Of a DNA stretch of 64,000 nt, positions 47,351 through 54,288 are shown one piece after another; position 1 is the stretch's first letter; every line of letters begins with the position of its first letter. The DNA is from Pseudomonas baetica (GTDB lineage Bacteria > Pseudomonadota > Gammaproteobacteria > Pseudomonadales > Pseudomonadaceae): contig NZ_PHHE01000001.1 in NCBI RefSeq assembly GCF_002813455.1, positions 6,541,001 to 6,605,000 of the forward strand, read 5' to 3'. Under the pieces are notes generated by a model that was not told the DNA's origin, searched no databases, and saw only the letters and a list, made by a program, of their open reading frames with translations. The position numbers and the translations under genes were made by a program.

Positions 47351-48889
47351 TTATAACGACTCGCCGTTATCCAGTGTGGCAAGCAACTTTTGGCCTCGTT
47401 GCCAAAGTGCCTGTTGTTTGGCTTCAGGCATGCGATCGAGATTTTTGTACATCATCCCCATGCGCTGGTTGCTGCGCAGAAGATCGCCATGGCGCATCAG
47501 GAAATGCCAGTACAGCGCATTGAAAGGGCAGGCGTTGTCAGCGGTGCTTTCGCTGACCTTGTAAGCACAATCGCGACAGTAGTCAGACATCCGGTTGATG
47601 TACTGGCCGCTGGCGCAGTAAGGCTTGGAACCGAGATAGCCACCATCGGCGTGCATGACCATCCCCAGGGTGTTGGGCAACTCCACCCAATCGAAGGCAT
47701 CCATGTAAATGGCCAGGTACCACTCGCAGATCTGGCTCGGTGCAATGCCGGCGAGCAAGGCAAAGTTCCCCGTCACCATCAACCGCTGGATATGGTGAGC
47801 ATAGGCGTGTTTCAGGCTTTGCCCGATCGTCTGACGCATGCAGTTCATCTGCGTTTCGCCCGTCCAGTAGAACTCCGGTAAGGGCCGTTGGTTACCGAAT
47901 GAATTGCCTTGGGCATAGTCAGGCATCTTCAGCCAGTAAACTCCGCGCACGTATTCGCGCCAGCCGATCAATTGCCGAATGAATCCCTCGGCGGCATTGA
48001 GCGCAATACCGCCTGACCAGTAAGCCGACTCCACGTCACTGCACAACTGGCGCAAATCCAGCAGACCGATATTGAGCGCCGCGCTGATCCGCGCATGGAA
48101 CAGAAAGGGTTCATCGCTGGCCATGGCGTCCTGGTAATCGCCGAACCCGGCCAGGCCATAATCGAGGAAGTAATGCCACAGCGATTGAGCGTCGGCACGG
48201 GTCACGGGATAGTTGAAGTCATCCAGAGAACCGTAGTGTTGGCTGAAGCGTTCCTTGACCAGTGCGAGGACTTCGAGGGTGATGGCGTCGTTGGCGAAAC
48301 CAGTCGGATAGGGGGCTTTCACCCCTTTGGGCAAGGCTTTGCGGTTTTCGGCATCAAAGTTCCAGGCGCCGCCGACCGGCGTGCCGTCGCCATTGATCAA
48401 CAGGCCGCTCTTGCGGCGCATCTCGCGGTAGAAGTACTCCATGCGCAGCTGTTTTTTACCCGCCGCCCACGTGCTGAATTCGCTGCGACTGCACAGAAAA
48501 CGCGTATCGGCATGCCAATGAATGGCTAGCTCACAGTCCTGCAGAGACTGCTCCAGGCGCCAGTCGCCGCATTCAGTGACGTGCAGTTCTTCCGGTTGCA
48601 GGCGTGTCTGCCAGCGACCTAATTCGCCTGGCACTGATCCGCTATTGAGCGGGTCATCAAGCGTGACGTACTCCACACGCATGCCTCGGGCTTGCAGCGC
48701 CTTGGCAAAGTGACGCATGGCACTGAAGATCAGGGCGATCTTTTGCGGGTGATGAGGCACATGGCTGGCTTCCTCCATTACCTCGACCATAAGCACCGCA
48801 TCCTGTTCGGGGTCGAGCCCCTGCAGTGAAGCCAGGTCAAACGACAGCTGATCACCGAGGATCAGGCACAAGCGATTGACCTTGCTCAT
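47351..48889 (-). CDS. Iron-sulfur bacterial cryptochrome/photolyase (FeS-BCP, (6-4) photolyase type)
   Basis: Flavoprotein of the cryptochrome/photolyase-related group (PhrB of Agrobacterium, CryB of Rhodobacter), 512 aa. The N-terminal half is the DUF-type antenna domain (LCLILGDQLSFDL); the C-terminal half is the FAD-binding helical domain. Cysteines expected to bind the [4Fe-4S] cluster are visible in IAPSQICEWYL, YCRDCAYKV and ACPFNALYW. Family members repair (6-4) photoproducts or act as light receptors. The ATG at 48889 is preferred over one 9 bases upstream because the latter has its GGA directly abutting the start. It is the last gene of a minus-strand cluster, 28 bases after the DUF6482 gene. 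Confidence 0.93.
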   Translation of the reverse strand: MSKVNRLCLILGDQLSFDLASLQGLDPEQDAVLMVEVMEEASHVPHHPQKIALIFSAMRHFAKALQARGMRVEYVTLDDPLNSGSVPGELGRWQTRLQPEELHVTECGDWRLEQSLQDCELAIHWHADTRFLCSRSEFSTWAAGKKQLRMEYFYREMRRKSGLLINGDGTPVGGAWNFDAENRKALPKGVKAPYPTGFANDAITLEVLALVKERFSQHYGSLDDFNYPVTRADAQSLWHYFLDYGLAGFGDYQDAMASDEPFLFHARISAALNIGLLDLRQLCSDVESAYWSGGIALNAAEGFIRQLIGWREYVRGVYWLKMPDYAQGNSFGNQRPLPEFYWTGETQMNCMRQTIGQSLKHAYAHHIQRLMVTGNFALLAGIAPSQICEWYLAIYMDAFDWVELPNTLGMVMHADGGYLGSKPYCASGQYINRMSDYCRDCAYKVSESTADNACPFNALYWHFLMRHGDLLRSNQRMGMMYKNLDRMPEAKQQALWQRGQKLLATLDNGESL

Positions 48890-48917
48890 TGGCAACATTC
48901 CGGCAGCGTGCGGTTCA

Positions 48918-49220
48918 TCAAGTTGCTGTCAGCGAAAAAGGCAGCCGCAACTCTTCGACCGGGCCTGAATCCCGACCGCACATTTCGTCGTGGACACATT
49001 GCTGCACCAACACGCAGGGAAATGCCGGAACGGTTTGCAGCAAGTCCCGCAGATGACTGATTGAACGCAGACGCATGGGTTTGGCGGCATCGTCGAGCAA
49101 GGTGAACTGGCCGTCATCCATGCGGATGCGCGCCAGATAAAAACCACCTTCCAGCGACAGCAGTTCCAGTTCACGTATTTCGCTGTTGGCGGCGCGTTCG
49201 GTGAGCGTTTGCAGATTCAT
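48918..49220 (-). CDS. DUF6482-type small conserved protein
   Basis: A protein of 100 aa resembling a Pseudomonas family of unknown function (DUF6482), with the typical pattern ELELLSLEGGFYLARI, then LRSISHLRDLL, then VQQCVHDEMCG. It is soluble, with no signal peptide. The ATG has AAGGAG 8 bases upstream. It sits 14 bases after the SDR stop and 28 bases before the photolyase start, so it is very probably co-transcribed with both. The family name is from memory of conserved segments; function is unknown. Confidence 0.8.
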   Translation of the reverse strand: MNLQTLTERAANSEIRELELLSLEGGFYLARIRMDDGQFTLLDDAAKPMRLRSISHLRDLLQTVPAFPCVLVQQCVHDEMCGRDSGPVEELRLPFSLTAT

Positions 49221-49234
49221 CGATAACTCCTTGC

Positions 49235-49945
49235 CTACCAGGGTAGGCGTTCTCCGTCGTAGGCAAAGAAATGGCCGCTGTCGGCTGGCGTCAGCCGGTC
49301 GATCAGGGTCAAGAGTTCATGGCTGGCAACGCTGGCCGGGCGGGCCGCCGATGCACCGCGAAAAGGTTGCGACAGCGCCGAAACGACCGTGCCAGGATGC
49401 AGGCTCAGCAAGCGGCTGTGCGGACGAGTGCGGGCCAGTTCGATGGCCGCGGTTTTGATCAGCATGTTCAGCGCAGCCTTGGAGGCGCGATAGGCGTACC
49501 AGCCGCCCAAACGGTTATCGCCGATGCTGCCGACCTTGGCCGAGAGCATCGCCATCGCACCTTGGGGATCAAGCAGTGGCAGGAAGTGGCGCAAGACCAT
49601 CGCCGGCCCCAGCGTGTTCACTTGAAAGACGGCCTGGAGCGCTGCGTCTTCCAGCGCGCTGTAGCTTTTTTCCGGTTTGATCGCGTCGCGATGGAGCAGC
49701 CCGGCGGCATGCACGATCAACTGATACGGCGCTTCTGTCGCCAATTCGGCGGCGGCGCTGGCGATCGTCTCCGGGTGTTCGAGATCAAGTGCGGGAATTG
49801 TTTTACGCCCCAGCTCGCGAACTGCTGCGCACCGAGGGTCCTGCTTCAGCCAGTCACAGAATGCCGTGCCGAGCGCACCGCTGGCGCCGATCACCAAGGC
49901 GCGGTAGCCGTCGCCCAGGGAGTTCATGCTGAGCGAATCAGTCAT
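49235..49945 (-). CDS. Short-chain dehydrogenase/reductase in the photolyase cluster
   Basis: NAD(P)-dependent Rossmann oxidoreductase of the SDR superfamily, 236 aa. Nucleotide-binding glycine motif GASGALG near the N-terminus, HAAG in place of NNAG, a Ser in LSAKVGSIGDN, and catalytic YRASK (in WYAYRASKAALN). The substrate is unknown. The start overlaps the DUF3833 stop by ATGA, and the DUF6482 gene follows 14 bases later. SDR, DUF3833, folE and photolyase genes recur together in pseudomonads, often linked to light or photo-oxidative stress, so a role in membrane or pigment metabolism there is plausible. Confidence 0.9.
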   Translation of the reverse strand: MTDSLSMNSLGDGYRALVIGASGALGTAFCDWLKQDPRCAAVRELGRKTIPALDLEHPETIASAAAELATEAPYQLIVHAAGLLHRDAIKPEKSYSALEDAALQAVFQVNTLGPAMVLRHFLPLLDPQGAMAMLSAKVGSIGDNRLGGWYAYRASKAALNMLIKTAAIELARTRPHSRLLSLHPGTVVSALSQPFRGASAARPASVASHELLTLIDRLTPADSGHFFAYDGERLPW

Positions 49946-50484
49946 TGATTGTCTCCCGCACTCTGGCGACGGAAGAACAAGGTCACCTGGCCGATCTCGA
50001 CACCGAACTTGGACATGGTGGTGCGGTTGATCAAGGTGTCCTCGTCCATCAGGTACATCCAGTCGTCCATGCTCACCTCATAAACGGAGCCATCGACCGG
50101 CAGGCTCAGGATGTAGCGCCAACGCAAGGCGTTGCCGGCCACTTGACCTTCTGCCTCGCCGACCACATCGCCAGCGCGACCGCGCCATTTGCCCGCACCC
50201 TCCGGGGTCAGGGTCCAGACGCGGCGTTCGCGAGTGCCATCGCTGTAGAGGAAACGCTCGTCGAGAATCAGGTTATTGCCCTCGCGGCGACTCTCGATGT
50301 TGACCTCGAAGCGCTTGACGACTTCGCCAGAGCGTTTTTGAAACATTCCCCAGGCTTTCACCGGTTTGCTGAAGAACTTCTCCAGGTTGAAGGCTGGTTG
50401 CTGGTCGGCATAGTGGTCGACATCGACGCTGCCACAGCTCGAAAGGCTGAGTACCAGAGCCAGTAAAACCAAAAAACGGGTCAT
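49942..50484 (-). CDS. DUF3833-family lipoprotein
   Basis: Predicted outer-membrane or periplasmic lipoprotein, 180 aa. The ATG at 50484 gives a lipoprotein signal peptide (MTRFLVLLALVLSLSSCGS) with lipobox Cys17, and AGGGAG lies 8-13 bases before it; the longer open frame upstream would bury the signal. The body matches the DUF3833 pattern (AWGMFQKRSGEVVKRF, DGSVYEVSMDDWMYLMDED). Function is unknown. The 125-base gap after folE contains a repeated TATACAAG-type motif, so this gene may have its own promoter in addition to read-through from folE. Confidence 0.9.
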   Translation of the reverse strand: MTRFLVLLALVLSLSSCGSVDVDHYADQQPAFNLEKFFSKPVKAWGMFQKRSGEVVKRFEVNIESRREGNNLILDERFLYSDGTRERRVWTLTPEGAGKWRGRAGDVVGEAEGQVAGNALRWRYILSLPVDGSVYEVSMDDWMYLMDEDTLINRTTMSKFGVEIGQVTLFFRRQSAGDNQ

Positions 50485-50536
50485 TGTTTTTACTCCCTGA
50501 ATACACAAGTCAAGGTGGAGGACATTCCACAAAATT

Positions 50537-50569
50537 GCTTGTACAGCTATCTATGCTTGTATAGGTTTA
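50537..50569 (-). promoter_or_regulatory. Candidate operator/promoter motif before the DUF3833 gene
   Basis: On the minus strand this contains CTATACAAGC and CTGTACAAGC in the same orientation, 18 bases apart. The first copy lies in the 13-base string CTTGTATAGGTTT (plus-strand reading, 50556-50568), which occurs again upstream of the DCC remnant. The shared string suggests a common regulator site; which protein binds is unknown. Confidence 0.45.
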
Positions 50570-50609
50570 TCGGTGTATTTGACTCGACAAGCCCGCAACG
50601 AAATCAACT

Positions 50610-51164
50610 TCATCGGCTGATCAGTTGGAGAAACTCCTGACGCGTGCTGGAGGACTCTCGAAAGGCACCGAGCATGACCGATGACGTCATGATCGAATTC
50701 TGCTTTTCCACACCGCGCATCATCATGCACATGTGCCTGGCTTCAATGACCACGGCCACACCGGCGGCATCGGTAATTTGCTGGATCGCGTCGGCGATCT
50801 GTCTGGTCAGGTTTTCCTGGATCTGCAAACGGCGCGCGAACATGTCGACCACCCGGGCCACTTTCGACAGTCCCAACACCCGGCCAGTGGGGATGTAGGC
50901 CACATGGGCCTTGCCGATGAAGGGCAGCATGTGGTGTTCGCACAATGAATAAAGTTCGATGTCGCGAACGATGACCATTTCATCGTTCTGTGACTCGAAC
51001 AACGCGCCATTGATGATGCCTTCCAGGTTCATCGTGTAGCCGTCGCACAGGAACTGCATGGCTTTGGCGGCACGCTTGGGCGTGTCCCGCAGTCCTTCGT
51101 GGTCGGGGTTTTCACCGACGCCGAGAAGAATTTCACGGTACTGATTGGCTAATGATTGAGTCAT
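50610..51164 (-). CDS. folE: GTP cyclohydrolase I (FolE)
   Basis: Converts GTP to 7,8-dihydroneopterin triphosphate, the first step of folate/pterin synthesis, in the cytoplasm. It is 184 aa, normal for a prokaryotic FolE. Zinc ligands Cys75 and His78 (LCEHHMLPF) and Cys146 ([11 protein letters not shown]) are all present, as is the [15 protein letters not shown] segment. The ATG at 51164 gives the standard N-terminus; an upstream extension is not protein-like. Its place with an iron-sulfur photolyase gene suggests an accessory copy feeding pterin cofactor synthesis, since related photolyases bind a lumazine or pterin antenna; that link is inference. Confidence 0.95.
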   Translation of the reverse strand: MTQSLANQYREILLGVGENPDHEGLRDTPKRAAKAMQFLCDGYTMNLEGIINGALFESQNDEMVIVRDIELYSLCEHHMLPFIGKAHVAYIPTGRVLGLSKVARVVDMFARRLQIQENLTRQIADAIQQITDAAGVAVVIEARHMCMMMRGVEKQNSIMTSSVMLGAFRESSSTRQEFLQLISR

Positions 51165-51239
51165 TCGGATTTCTCGCGGCGTTGCGACAGGACAGGAGTG
51201 CGACAACAGTTGTGGCTGGCGTGACAACGACGGCTGCCG

Positions 51240-51332
51240 TCAGGGTTGGCGCAACTGCTTGATTTCTCGCGCACAGAGCGGGCATTCACCGTCAAAATAA
51301 AGCGTCAGCGGCCACGGCTCTGAGTTGTACAT
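51240..51332 (-). pseudogene. 5' remnant of a DCC-family (DUF393) thiol-disulfide oxidoreductase gene
   Basis: Only 30 codons remain from an ATG at 51332, including the diagnostic start of DCC proteins (LTLYFDGECPLCAREIKQL) with its paired cysteines, before a TGA. Family members are around 130 aa, so about three quarters of the gene is missing. The next bases still read NPDGSR in another frame, which fits the expected continuation and suggests a frameshift plus deletion. The remnant lies 75 bases upstream of folE on the same strand, and DCC genes are frequent neighbours of folE/photolyase clusters. Confidence 0.75.
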
Positions 51333-51342
51333 TGCGGCGTGC

Positions 51343-51360
51343 CTTGTATAGGTTTTTGTA
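51343..51360 (-). promoter_or_regulatory. Second copy of the CTTGTATAGGTTT motif, before the DCC remnant
   Basis: The plus-strand string CTTGTATAGGTTT is identical over 13 bases to that at 50556-50568. On the minus strand it reads AACCTATACAAG, ending 10 bases before the DCC start codon, so it could drive or control the folE-led transcript. Assignment as an operator is inference from repetition and position. Confidence 0.45.
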
Positions 51361-51473
51361 AAGATAGGCCGAAAAAATCGAGCTGACAATGGCGCGTCAT
51401 TTTTTTTGTGAAGAGGGGAAGGCGTTACTTCCAGTCGCCTCTCAGAACGGGGGACGGATGGGCGACGTAAAGC

Positions 51474-51499
51474 AGTGCTCCCACAGGAGCGGGAGCACT
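51474..51499 (-). terminator. Terminator hairpin after nemA
   Basis: A 9-bp stem AGTGCTCCC / GGGAGCACT with an 8-base loop, about 18 bases beyond the nemA stop. In the minus-strand direction it is followed by GCTTTACG, a weak T-tract. Confidence 0.65.
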
Positions 51500-51516
51500 T
51501 TGTCGAGATCTTTGCG

Positions 51517-52641
51517 TCAGGCGGGGTAAGCAGGGTAATCCACGTAACCCTCGGCATTGCCGCCATACACCGTGGCCGGGTTCAGTGCGTTCAGCGGCCA
51601 GTCATTGGCGATTCGCGCGGGCAGGTCCGGGTTGGCCATGAACGGTCGTCCGAAGGCGACAAAGTCAGCGAGGCCGGAATCGAGCAACTGCGCGCCAGAC
51701 TCAGCGTTGTAGCGCCCGGCGTAAATGATCGCGCCGCTGAAGGTGGCGCGCACCGCCTGGCGAAATGACTTTGGCATCGCGGGCGCATTCTCCCAGTCAG
51801 CTTCGGCAATCGACAGATAGGCAATGCCCACCTCTTCCAGCACTTTGATCGCTTCGATGTAAGTGGTGTGCGGATCTTCCTCGACCATGCCCAGGTAAGT
51901 CCGCGCTTCATCGGTGGTGCTGAACAGCGGCGCGAAACGCACGCCGACTTTTTCCTTGCCGATGCACTCGGCGACACCGCCTACCACTTCGCGCAGAAAA
52001 CGCAGGCGGTTGTGCAGCGAACCACCGTACTGATCGGTGCGCAGGTTGCTGTGGGCGGAAATGAACTGGTTCACCAGGTAGCCATTGGCGCAGTGCAGTT
52101 CGATGCCGTCGAATCCGGCCTCCATCGCGTTGCGCGCAGCCTGGATATACAGCTGAATGAGTGCCTGAACCTCATCGGTGCTCAGTGCGCGAGGAGCGGA
52201 CGGCGGTACCAGTTCGCCGGTGCCAGGTGCGGTTTCGATGAACACGCTGACTCGATCAGTGGCCACGGCGGAAGCCGACACCGGCGCTGCGCCGTCAGGT
52301 TGCAGCGCGGTGTGGGACACACGGCCGACGTGCCACAGTTGAGCGAAGATCACGCCATCGACAGCATGCACGGCCTTGGTGACTTTGCGCCAACCGGCAA
52401 TTTGCTCGGGCGTGTGAATGCCTGGTGTCCAGGCGTAACCCTGGCCACGGGGTTCGATCTGTGTGCCTTCGGTGACGAGCAAACCTGCGCCGGCCCGCTG
52501 CTGGTAATACTCGGCCATCAGCTCATTGGCAATGTTGCCCGGTTGAGTACTGCGCTGGCGGGTGAGGGGCGGCAGGACGATGCGGTTTTTCAGGGTGTGC
52601 AGACCCAGTTTGGCGGGATTGAAGTAAACGCTGTTGTTCAT
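51517..52641 (-). CDS. nemA: Old yellow enzyme family N-ethylmaleimide reductase
   Basis: FMN-dependent ene-reductase, 374 aa, reducing activated C=C bonds and nitro compounds with NADPH; it removes reactive electrophiles. Family features: N-terminal strand with LKNRIVLPPLTRQRS, FAQLWHVGR, the substrate-binding His/Asn pair within ELHCANGYLVNQF, the DQYGGSLHNRLRFL segment and the phosphate-binding end (GLADFVAFGRPFMANPDLP). Length and motifs match NemA. A TAGACCAGTCGACTA operator lies 23 bases before its start, linking it to the nearby NemR-type regulator. The DJ-1-like gene upstream has its own terminator, so nemA is probably transcribed separately. Confidence 0.93.
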   Translation of the reverse strand: MNNSVYFNPAKLGLHTLKNRIVLPPLTRQRSTQPGNIANELMAEYYQQRAGAGLLVTEGTQIEPRGQGYAWTPGIHTPEQIAGWRKVTKAVHAVDGVIFAQLWHVGRVSHTALQPDGAAPVSASAVATDRVSVFIETAPGTGELVPPSAPRALSTDEVQALIQLYIQAARNAMEAGFDGIELHCANGYLVNQFISAHSNLRTDQYGGSLHNRLRFLREVVGGVAECIGKEKVGVRFAPLFSTTDEARTYLGMVEEDPHTTYIEAIKVLEEVGIAYLSIAEADWENAPAMPKSFRQAVRATFSGAIIYAGRYNAESGAQLLDSGLADFVAFGRPFMANPDLPARIANDWPLNALNPATVYGGNAEGYVDYPAYPA

Positions 52642-52663
52642 GAATGACCTTGTGATGGTTTAT

Positions 52664-52678
52664 TAGACCAGTCGACTA
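52664..52678. promoter_or_regulatory. NemR-type operator upstream of nemA
   Basis: TAGACCAGTCGACTA, a dyad around TAG/CTA matching the copies at 53536 and 53611. The known E. coli NemR operator is of the form TAGACC-N4-GGTCTA, so the wording agrees with the family. Confidence 0.8.
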
Positions 52679-52694
52679 TTAATCGGATAAAAAA

Positions 52695-52721
52695 AACGCC
52701 GTGTGACACGCACACGGCGTT
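52695..52721 (-). terminator. Rho-independent terminator after the DJ-1-like gene
   Basis: A perfect 11-bp stem AACGCCGTGTG / CACACGGCGTT with a 5-base loop; reading on the minus strand it is followed by an eight-base T-run. It separates the DJ-1-like gene from nemA. Confidence 0.92.
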
Positions 52722-52758
52722 CGGGCAGCTCTTTATGAGCAGAGCAGGGCGGCTGGAA

Positions 52759-53436
52759 TCAGCCGAGCATTTTCAACAGTTTCTCGGCAACGGCGGCGGA
52801 GCTGGCCGGGTTCTGGCCGGTAACGAGTTGCCCATCGGCCACCACATGCACCTGCCAGTCAGCGACTTTTGAGTAACGGCCACCGAGGCGCTGGAACTCG
52901 TCCTCGATCAGGAAAGGCACCACATCCGTCAGGCCGACAGCCGCTTCTTCGGAATTGGTGAAACCGGTGACTTCGCGACCCTGAACCAGCGGCTTGCCGT
53001 CTGCCTTGACGACGTGACGCAACACGCCCGGCGCATGGCAGACAAAACCGTGGGGCTTGTTGGCGCGGTCGAAGGCTTCGATCAACGCGATCGACTGCTG
53101 GTCTTCGGCCAGATCCCACAGTGGGCCGTGGCCACCTGGGTAGAACACGGCATCGAAATCGTCTGCGTTGACATCCGCCAGGCGACCGGTGTTGGCCAGC
53201 GCCTGTTGCGCCGCCGGGTCATTGCGAAAGCGATCGGTTTCGGCGGTCTGCGCGTCGGGCTCGTCGCTTTTCGGATCCAGCGGCGGCTGGCCACCGGCCG
53301 GGGACACCAGCGTGACGTCGGCACCGGCGTCCTTGAAGGCGAAGTAGGGGGCGGCGAACTCTTCCAGCCAAAAACCGGTTTTCTTGCCGGTGCTGCCGAG
53401 TTGATCGTGCGAAGTCAGAACCATCAAGATTTTCAT
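52759..53436 (-). CDS. DJ-1/PfpI-superfamily protein (HchA-type, probable glyoxalase III-like)
   Basis: Class I glutamine-amidotransferase-like fold, 225 aa. The nucleophile elbow is GFVCHAPGVL with Cys followed by His, and an acidic residue is supplied by the conserved PKSDEPD-type loop, the pattern of HchA/Hsp31-type glyoxalases and chaperones. Start ATG 53436 gives MKILMVLTSHDQLG, the normal beginning; the longer frame is rejected. It lies divergently from the TetR/NemR gene, with a NemR-type operator 100 bases upstream. In E. coli nemRA is followed by gloA (glyoxalase I); here a glutathione-independent DJ-1-type enzyme seems to take that place. Catalytic activity on methylglyoxal is inferred. 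Confidence 0.9.
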   Translation of the reverse strand: MKILMVLTSHDQLGSTGKKTGFWLEEFAAPYFAFKDAGADVTLVSPAGGQPPLDPKSDEPDAQTAETDRFRNDPAAQQALANTGRLADVNADDFDAVFYPGGHGPLWDLAEDQQSIALIEAFDRANKPHGFVCHAPGVLRHVVKADGKPLVQGREVTGFTNSEEAAVGLTDVVPFLIEDEFQRLGGRYSKVADWQVHVVADGQLVTGQNPASSAAVAEKLLKMLG

Positions 53437-53535
53437 AGAGCACCCTGGGGTTGATCGGGTGGCGTCGCTGCACAACGGATTTGCGCAGTGGCGACACCGG
53501 AAGATGAGTTGTCGGAGCGCAGCATAGAGTCCAAT

Positions 53536-53550
53536 TAGACCAGTCGTCTA
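53536..53550. promoter_or_regulatory. NemR-type operator (best copy)
   Basis: TAGACCAGTCGTCTA, a clean TAGAC/GTCTA palindrome, in the 210-base region between the divergent DJ-1-like and nemR genes. Probably controls the DJ-1-like gene. Confidence 0.85.
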
Positions 53551-53610
53551 GTAATTTTTTATCCGAAGCTTTTTCAGTGACAGGTGTGGCAAACTTGCGT
53601 TCCTTTGAAA

Positions 53611-53625
53611 TATACGACTGGTCTA
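53611..53625. promoter_or_regulatory. NemR-type operator before nemR
   Basis: TATACGACTGGTCTA matches the inverted 53536 site at 14 of 15 bases. It lies 21 bases before the nemR ATG, consistent with autorepression. Confidence 0.8.
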
Positions 53626-53646
53626 TTGTCTGGTACTTTGCGCCCC

Positions 53647-54231
53647 ATGAAACCGACCTACGACGATACCCGCCAACACTTGCTCGACACCGGCCACCGG
53701 ATGATGGCCGAGAAGGGCTTCACCAGTGTCGGCCTCAATGAAATCCTGCAAACCGCCGGCGTGCCCAAGGGCTCGTTCTATCACTACTTCAAGTCCAAGG
53801 AGCTTTACGGCCAGGCCTTGCTCGAGGATTACTTTGTCGGTTATCTGGCTGACATGGAGCGGCGTCTGACGTTGCCCGGGCTGACGGCTTATGAGCGGCT
53901 GATGAATTACTGGCAGGGCTGGCAGAACCGTTGCACCCTTGAAGGGCATGGCGATGAGTGTCTGGTGGTGAAACTCAGCGCCGAAGTGGCCGACCTGTCC
54001 GAGTCCATGCGCCTCACCTTGCGTGATGGCGCCGAACGAGTGGTGGCTCGCATCACCTTGTGCATCGAGCAGGGCCAGGCTGAACAGAGTCTGCCTGCGG
54101 GGGACGCGCGGCACTTGGCGGAAACCCTGTATCAGCTGTGGCTGGGTGCCAGCTTGTTGAACAAGCTGCAACGCACGGGGCAGTCGCTCAATACGTCGAT
54201 GGCGACCACTCGGCAACTGCTGGCTGTCTGA
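53647..54231 (+). CDS. nemR: TetR-family redox/electrophile-responsive repressor, NemR-like
   Basis: TetR repressor, 194 aa. The N-terminal helix-turn-helix is FTSVGLNEILQTAGVPKGSF followed by YHYFKSKELY. The effector half resembles E. coli NemR: Cys96 and Cys105 flank GHGDE before the segment LVVKLSAEVADLSES, and Lys173 lies at the position of NemR Lys175. In NemR, Cys106 and Lys175 sense hypochlorous acid and aldehydes, so the same sensing is likely. The ATG at 53647 is chosen because the domain begins directly after it; an open frame upstream overlaps the operator. Divergent from the DJ-1-like gene, with three matching operators in the neighbourhood. Confidence 0.92.
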   Translation: MKPTYDDTRQHLLDTGHRMMAEKGFTSVGLNEILQTAGVPKGSFYHYFKSKELYGQALLEDYFVGYLADMERRLTLPGLTAYERLMNYWQGWQNRCTLEGHGDECLVVKLSAEVADLSESMRLTLRDGAERVVARITLCIEQGQAEQSLPAGDARHLAETLYQLWLGASLLNKLQRTGQSLNTSMATTRQLLAV

Positions 54232-54241
54232 TGTTCAGGTT

Positions 54242-54271
54242 GATCCGCCGAAGACCAACATCCGGCGGATC
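54242..54271. terminator. Bidirectional hairpin between nemR and the TonB receptor gene
   Basis: A 9-bp stem GATCCGCCG / CGGCGGATC with a 12-base loop, in the 57-base gap between convergent genes. Confidence 0.7.
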
Positions 54272-54288
54272 GATGTGGCAAAAAGGCC

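Noticed and set aside
51333..51566. Longer N-terminal extension of the DCC remnant running back into nemA
   Set aside because: The DCC domain begins at the ATG at 51332; the extension crosses the terminator and the nemA gene end.
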